Below are positions 1 to 7,908 of a stretch of DNA of 64,000 nt, piece after piece. The stretch covers positions 62,001-126,000 of the forward strand of contig CAWDOP010000002.1 of the NCBI GenBank assembly GCA_963804005.1, written 5' to 3'. The DNA comes from JAGXRK01 sp963804005 (GTDB lineage: Bacteria; Bacteroidota; Ignavibacteria; Ignavibacteriales; Ignavibacteriaceae). The translations under genes and the position numbers were made by a program. Position 1 is the stretch's first letter. Each line of letters begins with the position of its first letter. Below the pieces are notes generated by a model. The model was not told where the DNA came from. It was given only the letters and a program-made list of their open reading frames with translations, and ran no database searches.

Positions 1-1
1 C

Positions 2-2326
2 ATTAAAAACTTTAGAGAATTATTTACATTACTGATTATCATCATAATCTTAATCCCAGTTGCTGCAACTGCTAAAGTAGTAAAGGTAGAAATTATTAGT
101 CGAGAAGTAGTATCATTCTCAGCTGAACATAGTTCTGCTGGCGCATACGAACGAATTACAGGAATCATTTATCTGGAAGTTGATCCAAATGACCCGGCAA
201 ATAAATTGATAGTTGATTTAAAATACGCTCCCAAAAATGAACTTGGAATGGTTGAATTCTCAACTGAATTTGAGCTTCACAAACCTGTTGATACAAATAG
301 GGGAAATCATCGGTTGATGTATTTTGTCAACAATCGTGGTAATAAAATGGGAGAAGAACATTTCAATTATCAAACTGGTAGAAATTGGCTCTATAGCCAG
401 GGGTATTCATATTTATGGTGCGGCTGGAATTGTGATGTGATTGAAGGTGATCAAAGTTTTAATATCTATGTACCAATAGCAGCAGATAAAGGCGAAATAA
501 TAACAGGAAAAATTTATGCGGAAATAATTTCCTTTGCTAATGATGTTACTTTTTCACAACCGATTGTTTGGGGCGGTTCTTTGGTTTATGCACCATTAAA
601 TATGGATAGATCGGATGCAAAATTAACTATGCGCCAGTACCGCCACGATGAACCTATAGAAATTCCACAGACGGAATGGAAATTTGCTCGCTTTAAAAAT
701 GGTGAGATAATACCTGATTCGGGATCTATTTATATTAAAGAAGGATTCAAACCGGGTTGGCTATATGATCTCGTTTATGTAGGAAAAAATCCAAAGGTAA
801 CTGGTCTTGGACTCGCGGCTATTCGAGATGTCGTTTCTTTTTTCCGATATGAAAAAGCTGATGAAGTTGGAAATAAAAATCCTCTTGCTAGTATTATTGA
901 GCAGACCTTTGCTTGGGGCCATTCTCAATCCGCGCGCCTTTTGAATCATTTTATCTATCAGAATTTTAATGGAGATGAGAAAAAACAAATAGTATTTGAT
1001 GGCATTATGTTGAATTGTCCGGGTGCAGGTAAAGGATTATTTAATTCGCGCTTTGCTCAATTCACTCGACATGGCAGTCAACACGAAGACAACCTCTTCC
1101 CGATAGATTTTTTCCCGTTTGCAACTGTCAAGCAAGATGATCCTATTTCAGGGAAAATGGGTGATGCATTTGATGAAGCTCGCAAGTCAGGTTTTATGCC
1201 TAAGATGATGATTATTAATTCATCAACGGATTATTGGACACGGGGAGCTTCATTATTACACACAGATGTAGAGGGGAAAACTGATATTGAAATAGATGAT
1301 AATGTTCGCATTTATAGTATAGCGGGATATACTCATGTAGACTCCCGTATCGGAATTATAGGACGAGCTTTATTAACTGCTTTAGATCAATGGGTAAGTT
1401 TTGGCATTGAACCCCCGGTTTCTCGAATTCCCAAAATCTCAGACGGTACTTTGGTTTCTTTAGATAAGTTTAAAAAGAATTTTCCAAATATTCCTGATAT
1501 TATAATGCCGGAATCATTTTATCACCCATTAAGATTAGATATGGGACCGCGTTGGGAAACAGATGGCATAGCCGATAATGTACCGCCCAAAATTGGAAAA
1601 CCTTATGTTTGTCTTGTACCACAAGTTGATAAAGATGGAAATGAAATTGCCGGTATTAAATTGCCTGCATTGCAATTGTCATTAGCTACATTTGTTGGCT
1701 GGAGTATGCGAAGTCCTTCATTTTCAAATTCATTGAAGCGTAATACAGGGAGTGTCTTCCCAATGCCTGTAACAACCGAAGCGCAAAGGAAAGCAAACGA
1801 TCCAAGGAAGGCAATATTGGAAAGATATCCCACCAGAGAAGATTATTTAGCACAAATAACAAAGTCTCTTTTACATTTGAAATCCAAACGGTTTTTACTT
1901 GACGAGGACGTTACAAGGCTGCTTATGGAATTTGCTCAACTAACATATTGGCCTGTGGATGAATCGAAAACACTAGTGACTATTAAAAGAATATCAGCAC
2001 AGCCTGCTGAAGTTGAGGCTGGAAATACAATGCTGATTTTCGTGGAATTTTCAGAATTGAAAGATCAAGTTCTATTGGTGAAAGCTTCATTTCGTGAGGC
2101 AAATGATGTGAATTTTATTTTAAATGATGAGGGTAAAAACGGTGACGTAAAGGCTGGTGATAATATTTGGTCTTGTGCCATAGAAATTCCTTTTGTTGTT
2201 CCTAGCGGCCAATTCCATTTTGATTTCCATTGCATAGACAGAAATCTAGACCGCATTTATGTCAAGGAATCCTTAAAGGAAGGAATGGGTGATCAAGGAT
2301 CTCTAATGTTCACAGTAAAAAAATGA
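2..2326 (+). CDS. Secreted alpha/beta-hydrolase domain protein, 5' end cut by window edge
   Basis: The frame is open from base 2, so the first bases are coding and the true start lies just outside the window. The TTG at 206 is internal. The visible N-terminus is a signal peptide: a hydrophobic LFTLLIIIIILIPVAATA stretch at bases 20-73, so the product is exported. The body resembles the large alpha/beta hydrolase domain family (Pfam PF20091-like), with the nucleophile elbow GHSQS (Ser codon 923-925). A later Asp and the AGYTHVDSR segment may supply the other triad residues. The final 100 or so residues look like a separate beta-rich domain. Substrate unknown; an esterase-like activity is inferred only from the fold. 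The stop is followed 29 bases later by the next gene on the same strand. Confidence 0.75.
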   Translation: MKNFRELFTLLIIIIILIPVAATAKVVKVEIISREVVSFSAEHSSAGAYERITGIIYLEVDPNDPANKLIVDLKYAPKNELGMVEFSTEFELHKPVDTNRGNHRLMYFVNNRGNKMGEEHFNYQTGRNWLYSQGYSYLWCGWNCDVIEGDQSFNIYVPIAADKGEIITGKIYAEIISFANDVTFSQPIVWGGSLVYAPLNMDRSDAKLTMRQYRHDEPIEIPQTEWKFARFKNGEIIPDSGSIYIKEGFKPGWLYDLVYVGKNPKVTGLGLAAIRDVVSFFRYEKADEVGNKNPLASIIEQTFAWGHSQSARLLNHFIYQNFNGDEKKQIVFDGIMLNCPGAGKGLFNSRFAQFTRHGSQHEDNLFPIDFFPFATVKQDDPISGKMGDAFDEARKSGFMPKMMIINSSTDYWTRGASLLHTDVEGKTDIEIDDNVRIYSIAGYTHVDSRIGIIGRALLTALDQWVSFGIEPPVSRIPKISDGTLVSLDKFKKNFPNIPDIIMPESFYHPLRLDMGPRWETDGIADNVPPKIGKPYVCLVPQVDKDGNEIAGIKLPALQLSLATFVGWSMRSPSFSNSLKRNTGSVFPMPVTTEAQRKANDPRKAILERYPTREDYLAQITKSLLHLKSKRFLLDEDVTRLLMEFAQLTYWPVDESKTLVTIKRISAQPAEVEAGNTMLIFVEFSELKDQVLLVKASFREANDVNFILNDEGKNGDVKAGDNIWSCAIEIPFVVPSGQFHFDFHCIDRNLDRIYVKESLKEGMGDQGSLMFTVKK

Positions 2327-2355
2327 TTTTAGTTCGTTAAAACAAAATAGGAGAA

Positions 2356-2856
2356 ATGGTGATAACAAAATTATCAATATCCGTTAAAAGTATAATGATT
2401 TTATTCATCATTGCAAGCTCAGTCTCATTGGCACAAAACAGTCATCTTGAGACATTTCACAAATTAGTTGACAAGGAGTGGGTAGGTCACTATGTAGATT
2501 CAGAAGACTCACATTATGTACACAAAGTAAAGTTTGAATATATTTTAAATGGACAAGCTGTTAAAGAAACTAAAATAGTTGATGAGTTGCAGTTCGAAAT
2601 GGAGACTTACTACTACTACGATTGGGATAAGGAGCAGATTTCATTCTTATCTCTTCTTAATAAAGAAATGCACTCTATAGGTAAAGTTGTAATTGATGGT
2701 TCAATATTTACTTTAGAAGGCACAAACTTTTTTAGCTCTGGAAGAACCGAATTCAAAAAAAAGTATGAAATTACAAAGTTGGGAAAGTTTTATGATCATT
2801 TCTATCGTAAAAAGGAAGACAGTTGGATAAGAGGTCATTTAATTGAATATGAATGA
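2356..2856 (+). CDS. Small secreted protein of unknown function
   Basis: A 166-residue protein with a cleavable-type signal peptide (hydrophobic SIMILFIIASSVSLAQ, residues 11-26) and a mature part rich in aromatic and charged residues with alternating beta-like pattern (EWVGHYVDSEDSHYVHKVKF). The shape recalls small lipocalin-like or DUF1579-like periplasmic proteins that test ligand or lipid binding, but no diagnostic motif is visible, so I give no function. An AGGAG at 2349-2353 lies very close to the ATG at 2356; the in-frame GTG at 2359 would have slightly better spacing, so the start is uncertain by one codon. It follows the hydrolase gene by 29 bases and could be cotranscribed. Confidence 0.6.
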   Translation: MVITKLSISVKSIMILFIIASSVSLAQNSHLETFHKLVDKEWVGHYVDSEDSHYVHKVKFEYILNGQAVKETKIVDELQFEMETYYYYDWDKEQISFLSLLNKEMHSIGKVVIDGSIFTLEGTNFFSSGRTEFKKKYEITKLGKFYDHFYRKKEDSWIRGHLIEYE

Positions 2857-2953
2857 AAAGAAGAATTTTCATATTACAAAACAAGGTCATGAATAGTGGT
2901 TGAACAATGAGAACAGAAATTATAAATAATTTCAAACATAAAAGGAAATTCTT

Positions 2954-3100
2954 ATGCAAGGCATTACAATAATTATTATCATTCTTGTTCCCATTGCATT
3001 CCAGGTTTTTATGCTTCAGATTAGACAAGATAAGAGACATAAAGTAACTCTGGAAATCTTAAAAAGGATTGAAGATAAATTGCAAAAGCAAATCAATTAA
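2954..3100 (+). CDS. 48-residue single-pass membrane protein
   Basis: A short frame beginning MQGITIIIIILVPIAFQVFM and ending in a charged, coiled-coil-like tail (KVTLEILKRIEDKLQKQIN). The first 22 residues form one transmembrane helix and the last 25 are amphipathic and Lys/Glu rich, the layout of small membrane-anchored adaptor or toxin-like peptides. An AAAGGA motif at 2941-2946 sits 7 bases before the ATG. It lies between two other small genes on the same strand. Function unknown. Support comes from the ribosome binding site and the sharply two-part composition, not from homology. Confidence 0.45.
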   Translation: MQGITIIIIILVPIAFQVFMLQIRQDKRHKVTLEILKRIEDKLQKQIN

Positions 3101-3141
3101 TTAAAAACTTTATTTGACTCATTTGATGAAAAGGAATAATC

Positions 3142-3330
3142 ATGAGGTATAAAGTCCATCGCTTAGAAATTAAAATGGAAAGTGGGCAAACCAAGTTAGA
3201 GCAATTTTTGAATGATCTGGAAGGAGAAGTCGTATCAATAATCCCAAATATTAAAAATACATCCTTATCTCAAATTTATGGGCTCTCTAATAAAATTAAT
3301 TTTCTTTTAATTATTGAAAAAACTAAATAA
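3142..3330 (+). CDS. 62-residue small conserved-looking protein
   Basis: A compact alpha/beta protein starting RYKVHRLEIKMESGQTKLEQ, followed by the segment LEGEVVSIIPNI. I recognise this kind of sequence (a beta strand, an amphipathic helix with KLEQFLNDL, then VVSIIP) from small uncharacterised proteins in several phyla, but cannot name a family with certainty. The start is backed by AAAAGGAA at 3129-3136. It is 41 bases after the 48-residue membrane protein, so the two may be coexpressed. Confidence 0.5.
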   Translation: MRYKVHRLEIKMESGQTKLEQFLNDLEGEVVSIIPNIKNTSLSQIYGLSNKINFLLIIEKTK

Positions 3331-3425
3331 CATATCAGTTGGCTTTTATCCAGATGTTAAAAAATATGGAAGAAACATTATACCTGTTACAATTTGTTAT
3401 AAAGAAATAATAACAAAAAATTATA

Positions 3426-4340
3426 ATGAATAAGTGGTATAAGGCATTAATTGCTACCATAGTAACTCCAGTTTTTATGTTTTCATTCTTATTGGCTAAA
3501 GATATTCTAATGAGCAAAAACGGAGTTAAAGAAATTTCAGAGTTAAGATTATTTGGCCCATATTTAGGTCAAATACCGCCCGGGAATATACCAAAAGTAT
3601 TTGCTCCTGGATTCATCTCAACAGAAGAACATGAATTTAGTTGTACATTCTCAGCAGATGGAAAAGAATTCTATTTCAATAGGAACCAGGACATTTTATT
3701 CACACAAATGACAGATTCGGGATGGTCAATTCCAGTTGTGGCTGAATTTTGTTCATCAAGTTTAGATAATGAGCCGCATATTACTCGTGATAACAGATAT
3801 CTATTTTGGGGAAGTAAGAGACCTTGTTCCGATAACAATTATTCTGATGAATATGGAGTTTGGATTGTTGAAAGAATAGAAGGCGGATGGAGTTCTCCAC
3901 AATATGTTGGGCCAGCAGCCTATATTTCATCATCCAACAGAGGTGCAATCTACACCAGAAAAATAGTTCCGGATTACCAGAAGGGAAGGATCATTAAAAC
4001 GAATTTTGTGAATGGCAGTTTTACTCCATTTATCCCACAAGAAGGAGGTGTCGTTGCTCCTGCTCCAAAATATCTACAAGGAGTTCATCCTTGTATAGCT
4101 CTTGATGAAAGTTATATAATATTTGATGCAATGTATGAATCATGGGGAAATTCGCCGGAATTATTTATTTGTTACAGGAAGGATGATAATGTCTGGGAAG
4201 ATGCAATTAATTTAAGCAATGTATTGGGTATGAAAGGAATTATTACACCATATATTTCTCCTGATGGCAAATACCTGTTCTTCTATTACGATCATGATAT
4301 CTATTGGGTTGATCTAAATTTTATTAATAACATTAATTAG
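3426..4340 (+). CDS. PD40-type beta-propeller protein, membrane-anchored or exported
   Basis: 304 residues. Residues 6-24 form a hydrophobic N-terminal segment that is either a signal peptide or a membrane anchor. The rest contains WD40-like beta-propeller (PD40) repeats: each has an aspartate-glycine turn followed by aromatic strands, for example FSADGKEFYFNRNQDILFTQ and ISPDGKYLFFYYDHDIYWV. Such propellers are common on the cell surface or in the periplasm of Bacteroidetes and Chlorobi and act as binding scaffolds; no catalytic site is visible. It is followed 7 bases later by a paralogue of the same architecture. Specific ligand unknown. Confidence 0.7.
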   Translation: MNKWYKALIATIVTPVFMFSFLLAKDILMSKNGVKEISELRLFGPYLGQIPPGNIPKVFAPGFISTEEHEFSCTFSADGKEFYFNRNQDILFTQMTDSGWSIPVVAEFCSSSLDNEPHITRDNRYLFWGSKRPCSDNNYSDEYGVWIVERIEGGWSSPQYVGPAAYISSSNRGAIYTRKIVPDYQKGRIIKTNFVNGSFTPFIPQEGGVVAPAPKYLQGVHPCIALDESYIIFDAMYESWGNSPELFICYRKDDNVWEDAINLSNVLGMKGIITPYISPDGKYLFFYYDHDIYWVDLNFINNIN

Positions 4341-4347
4341 GTTTATT

Positions 4348-5367
4348 ATGAAAAAAGTAAAAATTTTTATTCTGCTCCTGTTTATTTCTGGTTTTATTTC
4401 ATGCAGCGCAAGTAATCTTTCAGATAATCCAGAATCTTTCCAGGTTTATTCGGGGGAATATTTTGGACAAACACCTGCGGGTGATGAACCACAGCTTTTT
4501 GCACCCGGAATCATTTCAACTCCACTTTATACACGAGATATAACTATGATGCCGGACGGAAATGAAATATATTTTTCCATATCACCTTTTGGTTATAATT
4601 TGATTTTTTATACTAAGCAGGAAAATGGTAAATGGACTGAACCTAAACCCGCGAACTTTATTTCGGATTTTGATTTTCTTTACTATGAGCCACATATAAC
4701 TCATGATGGAAAAAAGATGTTCTTCCTTTCAAATTTGGTGGACGATGATAGTGTTAAGAACGACCAGGATATTTGGGTAGTGGATAGAGTGGGAGATACT
4801 TGGGGAAATCCTTATAATTTAGGTGCTCCAATAAATACTGATGGGGCAGAATACTTCCCTTCAGTCACAAAGAATGGAACTCTTTATTTTACCCGGGCAG
4901 ATAAGGGAACTAGAATTCATTTTATTTATCGTTCAAAATTGATCGATGGAAAATATACCAAGCCTGAAATGCTTGGACCTGAAGTTAATTGCGGTACAAA
5001 TCGTTATAATGCTTACATTGATACAGAAGAAAGATTCATAATTTTACCGGCAGTTGGAGTTAGTGATAATTTTGCAGGAGAAAACTATTACATTGTGTTC
5101 CGTGGTGAAAATGATGAGTGGAGTGAACCGATAAATATGGGTAACAAGATAAATTCTAATTTAACCCGTGGTCATTCTGCCTCTTTGTCACCCGATGGCA
5201 AATATTTATTTTTTATGTCGAGTAGAGGTAACCCTGACATAGACTTTAATAAAACTCTTCCTTCTTTTTCAGAAATATTGAGTGCTTTTAATAAACCTCA
5301 GAACGGCAACTCAGATATTTATTGGATAAGTACAAAATTCATTAATGAACTAAAACCGGTAGATTGA
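4348..5367 (+). CDS. PD40-type beta-propeller lipoprotein
   Basis: 339 residues with a clear lipoprotein signal: Lys-rich start, hydrophobic core, then the lipobox FISC at residues 16-19. It should be lipid-anchored in the outer or inner membrane. The mature part starts with EYFGQTPAGDEPQLFAPGII, which matches the equivalent part of the upstream gene (PYLGQIPPGNIPKVFAPGFI), showing the two are tandem duplicates. PD40 signatures include MMPDGNEIYFS, ITHDGKKMFFLS and LSPDGKYLFFMSSRG. It is probably cotranscribed with its neighbour, and transcription likely stops at the hairpin at 5416-5440. Confidence 0.75.
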   Translation: MKKVKIFILLLFISGFISCSASNLSDNPESFQVYSGEYFGQTPAGDEPQLFAPGIISTPLYTRDITMMPDGNEIYFSISPFGYNLIFYTKQENGKWTEPKPANFISDFDFLYYEPHITHDGKKMFFLSNLVDDDSVKNDQDIWVVDRVGDTWGNPYNLGAPINTDGAEYFPSVTKNGTLYFTRADKGTRIHFIYRSKLIDGKYTKPEMLGPEVNCGTNRYNAYIDTEERFIILPAVGVSDNFAGENYYIVFRGENDEWSEPINMGNKINSNLTRGHSASLSPDGKYLFFMSSRGNPDIDFNKTLPSFSEILSAFNKPQNGNSDIYWISTKFINELKPVD

Positions 5368-5415
5368 AATTTTAAAAAGACACGTAACTGGCACATATGG
5401 AAATTTTAAAATAAG

Positions 5416-5440
5416 TAAAGCCTTGAAAAACAAGGCTTTA
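5416..5440. terminator. Bidirectional hairpin terminator
   Basis: A perfect 10-base-pair stem (TAAAGCCTTG / CAAGGCTTTA) with a five-A loop lies between the convergent PD40 lipoprotein gene and tRNA-Leu. The T-rich tract is on the minus-strand side, so it best serves the tRNA, but it can stop transcription from either side. Confidence 0.7.
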
Positions 5441-5451
5441 CGGGGATTGTG

Positions 5452-5537
5452 TACCGAAGGCCGGACTCGAACCGGCACATGGGGTGAACCATACTGGATT
5501 TTGAGTCCAGCGCGTCTACCAATTCCGCCACTTCGGC
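5452..5537 (-). tRNA. tRNA-Leu, anticodon CAA
   Basis: Reading the minus strand, the acceptor stem GCCGAAG pairs with CTTCGGT, the anticodon arm is CTGGA-CTCAAAA-TCCAG with anticodon CAA, there is a long variable arm as expected for leucine tRNA, and the T arm carries GGTTCGAGTCC. 86 bases; the 3' CCA is not encoded (A is followed by CAC), so it must be added by nucleotidyltransferase. Confidence 0.95.
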
Positions 5538-5587
5538 AAATCTCATTATTTTAAGAACTATTCAGAGAAAATCTCAAAAATGTGAGA

Positions 5588-5619
5588 CAAACATAAAAAA
5601 CTTAGAATCATCAAGCAAA
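5588..5619 (-). promoter_or_regulatory. Bacteroidetes-type promoter for tRNA-Leu
   Basis: On the minus strand TTTG (5619-5616) is separated by 20 bases from TATGTTTG (5595-5588), matching the Bacteroidetes housekeeping sigma consensus TTTG-N19-21-TAnnTTTG. Transcription would begin near 5581, about 44 bases before the tRNA. Confidence 0.6.
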
Positions 5620-5714
5620 GGTTTGTTTTTTTTTAACAAGATTCTTTCTTTTTAGAGTATTGTCTCATTTCGAAATACTTTCGAATTTCAAACCATGTCA
5701 TATGCAACATTATT

Positions 5715-5731
5715 TTGGCACAACTATTGCA
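5715..5731 (+). promoter_or_regulatory. Sigma-54 (-24/-12) promoter
   Basis: TTGGCAC-AACTA-TTGCA matches the RpoN consensus TTGGCAC-N5-TTGCW with exact spacing. Taking C5730 as -12, transcription starts near 5742, giving a leader of about 19 bases that contains the AGGAGG ribosome site at 5751-5756 and reaches the ATG at 5761. Activation would need an AAA+ enhancer-binding protein; none is encoded in the window. Confidence 0.7.
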
Positions 5732-5760
5732 ATTATCATTAAAACCACTAGGAGGTTAAA

Positions 5761-5952
5761 ATGAAAGCGAAGAAAAAAGCCAAAAAGAAAGAACGTTTAT
5801 TGTTTAAGGACGTTTTTATCATTCAACCTAACTGGGCAGACATTGAAGATTATACCGAAGAGGAAATTGAGGATATGCTTGAAGAGAACAATATTCCCGA
5901 AATTTCTTACATAGATATGATCGAAAAACCTGAAGAAATTCGTTTCGATTAA
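5761..5952 (+). CDS. 63-residue charged protein behind a sigma-54 promoter
   Basis: The protein is split by charge: a polylysine-like N-terminus (residues 2-12, KAKKKAKKKER) and an acidic C-terminal half (EDYTEEEIEDMLEENN). A hydrophobic-aromatic strand LLFKDVFIIQPNW joins them. The start is unambiguous, with the full AGGAGG at 5751-5756 four bases before ATG. The next small gene follows 19 bases later. No family is recognised. The sigma-54 promoter suggests conditional expression, for example under nitrogen or stress control, but the sequence does not say which. Confidence 0.65.
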   Translation: MKAKKKAKKKERLLFKDVFIIQPNWADIEDYTEEEIEDMLEENNIPEISYIDMIEKPEEIRFD

Positions 5953-5971
5953 TGTAAAAAGGTATTACAAT

Positions 5972-6181
5972 ATGAGTAAAACTTACATTGGTTATGACGG
6001 ACATTACGATATTGAGGATGATGGTAAGATTATTCAGAGAGTTGTAAATCATCTGGGTGAGCTTACTGGTATTACAAAAATTTATCGTGATGCCAAAAAA
6101 ATTCCGAATCTTTTAGACAGAGATAAATTAGAATATTTTCTGCAGTTACTGAAAATTTATAAGATCGGTTCAAAAGTTTAA
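5972..6181 (+). CDS. 69-residue protein of unknown function, second gene of sigma-54 unit
   Basis: Begins MSKTYIGYDGHYDIEDDGKI and ends in a helical segment (LEYFLQLLKIYKIGSKV). The first half is acidic and glycine/tyrosine rich, the second half basic and helical. The motif YDGHYDIEDDGKIIQRVVNH resembles small soluble domains that bind metals or nucleotides, but this is only an impression. It is 19 bases downstream of the 63-residue gene, with a weak AAAAGG site at 5956-5961, so it probably shares its transcript. It ends 9 bases before the convergent glnS stop. Confidence 0.6.
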   Translation: MSKTYIGYDGHYDIEDDGKIIQRVVNHLGELTGITKIYRDAKKIPNLLDRDKLEYFLQLLKIYKIGSKV

Positions 6182-6190
6182 TTCTGTTGT

Positions 6191-7903
6191 TTACTTCTCA
6201 TCAGCTTTCAGAATTTTTGCCCACGTATCTTTTAAAGTTACAGTTCTGTTGAAAACCAGATTATCTTTAGTCGAATCTTTTATATCCGCACAAAAATATC
6301 CCAATCGCTCAAACTGAAATCTTTCTCCCGGTTTTGTTTTAGCCAAACCAGGTTCCAATTTACAATTTGTAATTACTTCTAATGAATTAGGATTTAAATG
6401 GGACTTAAAATCTATTTCTTTATCACCGTCGGGATCAGGATGATTAAATAATCTATCATACAATCTAACTTCAGCATTAATTGAGTGTTTTGCCGAAACC
6501 CAATGAATTGTTCCTTTAACTTTTTTATTGATACTTCCGGTTCCGCTTTTTGTTTCCGGATCATAAGAACATTTTAACTCTATCACATTTCCGTTTTCAT
6601 CTTTAACTACTTCTTCACATTTGATAATATAAGCGTAACGCAAACGAACTTCATTGCCCGGTGAAAGTCTGAAAAACTTTTTCGGAGGATTCTCCATAAA
6701 ATCTTCACGCTCAATATAAATTTCTTTGGCAAACGGAATTTTTCTCTTTCCCATTTCGGCATCTTCAGGATTGTTCACTGCTTCAAGTTCTTCTGTTAGA
6801 TCATCGGGATAATTTTCAATTACTACTTTTAGAGGATTAAGTACAGCCATAACTCGTGCAGATTTTTTATTCAAATCTTCTCTGATACTAAACTCAAGTA
6901 GTGAAACATCAATTACATTATCTCTTTTTGCTACTCCAACTCTATCAGCAAAATTCCTGATTGATTCTGGTGTGTAACCTCTTCTTCTTAAGCCGGAAAT
7001 AGTCGGCATTCTTGGATCATCCCAACCGAAAACAATATTTTCTTCCACTAAAAGAAGCAATTTTCTTTTGCTCATTATTGTGTAGGAAAGATTTAATCTG
7101 GCAAATTCAATTTGCTGTGGATGATAAATTTCCAGCTCTTCAATAAACCAGTTATAAAGAGGACGATGATTTTCAAACTCCAGTGTACAGATTGAATGTG
7201 TAATACTTTCTATTGAATCAGACTGACCGTGTGCCCAATCGTACATAGGATAAATGCACCATTTATCTCCGGTTCTGTGATGTGAAGCGTGACGAATTCT
7301 GTACATAATCGGTTCGCGCATATTCATATTCGATGATAACATATCAATCTTGGCGCGAAGAACATGTTCGCCGTCTTTAAATTCTCCGGCTTTCATTCTT
7401 GTGAATAAATCAAGATTCTCTTCAACAGTCCTGTTTCGGTAAGGACTTTCTTTACCCTGTTCAGTCGGAGTTCCTCTTGTATCTTTTATTTCAGCAGCAG
7501 TTTGAGAATCAATGTAAGCTTTACCTTTTTTTATCAGTTTGATTGCGTATTCATAAAGCTGATCAAAATAGTCCGAAGCATAAAGTTCTTGTCCATTCCA
7601 TTGGAAGCCGAGCCAACTTACGTCTTCCATAATTGAATCAACATATTCCTGCTCTTCTTTGGTCGGATTAGTATCATCGAATCGTAAATTACATTTGCCG
7701 TTATATTTTTGTGCTAATCCGAAGTTCAGGCAAATAGATTTTGCATGACCAATATGAAGATAACCGTTTGGTTCGGGAGGGAATCTTGTGTGAACTCTGC
7801 CATTGTACTTATTAGTTTTAAGATCATCCTCGATAATTTCTTCAATGAAATTTTTTGTGACAGATTTATTTTCGTTATTGGTTTCGCTAATGTTTTCGTT
7901 CAT
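6191..7903 (-). CDS. glnS: Glutaminyl-tRNA synthetase
   Basis: 570 residues, close to the usual 550-560, class I synthetase charging tRNA-Gln. The HIGH box is in PPEPNGYLHIGHAKS (about residue 45) and the KMSKS box is present as IMSKRKL (about residue 275), the form typical of GlnRS. The C-terminal part carries the anticodon-binding beta-barrels ending RFQFERLGYFCADI. It is directly downstream of gltX with a 5-base gap, so the two synthetases form one unit. A direct GlnRS means Gln-tRNA is not made by transamidation here. Confidence 0.95.
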   Translation of the reverse strand: MNENISETNNENKSVTKNFIEEIIEDDLKTNKYNGRVHTRFPPEPNGYLHIGHAKSICLNFGLAQKYNGKCNLRFDDTNPTKEEQEYVDSIMEDVSWLGFQWNGQELYASDYFDQLYEYAIKLIKKGKAYIDSQTAAEIKDTRGTPTEQGKESPYRNRTVEENLDLFTRMKAGEFKDGEHVLRAKIDMLSSNMNMREPIMYRIRHASHHRTGDKWCIYPMYDWAHGQSDSIESITHSICTLEFENHRPLYNWFIEELEIYHPQQIEFARLNLSYTIMSKRKLLLLVEENIVFGWDDPRMPTISGLRRRGYTPESIRNFADRVGVAKRDNVIDVSLLEFSIREDLNKKSARVMAVLNPLKVVIENYPDDLTEELEAVNNPEDAEMGKRKIPFAKEIYIEREDFMENPPKKFFRLSPGNEVRLRYAYIIKCEEVVKDENGNVIELKCSYDPETKSGTGSINKKVKGTIHWVSAKHSINAEVRLYDRLFNHPDPDGDKEIDFKSHLNPNSLEVITNCKLEPGLAKTKPGERFQFERLGYFCADIKDSTKDNLVFNRTVTLKDTWAKILKADEK

Positions 7904-7908
7904 AAGAT

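Noticed and set aside
206..208. TTG 206 as the start of the hydrolase gene
   Set aside because: The frame is open upstream to the window edge and encodes a signal peptide and conserved residues, so 206 is internal.
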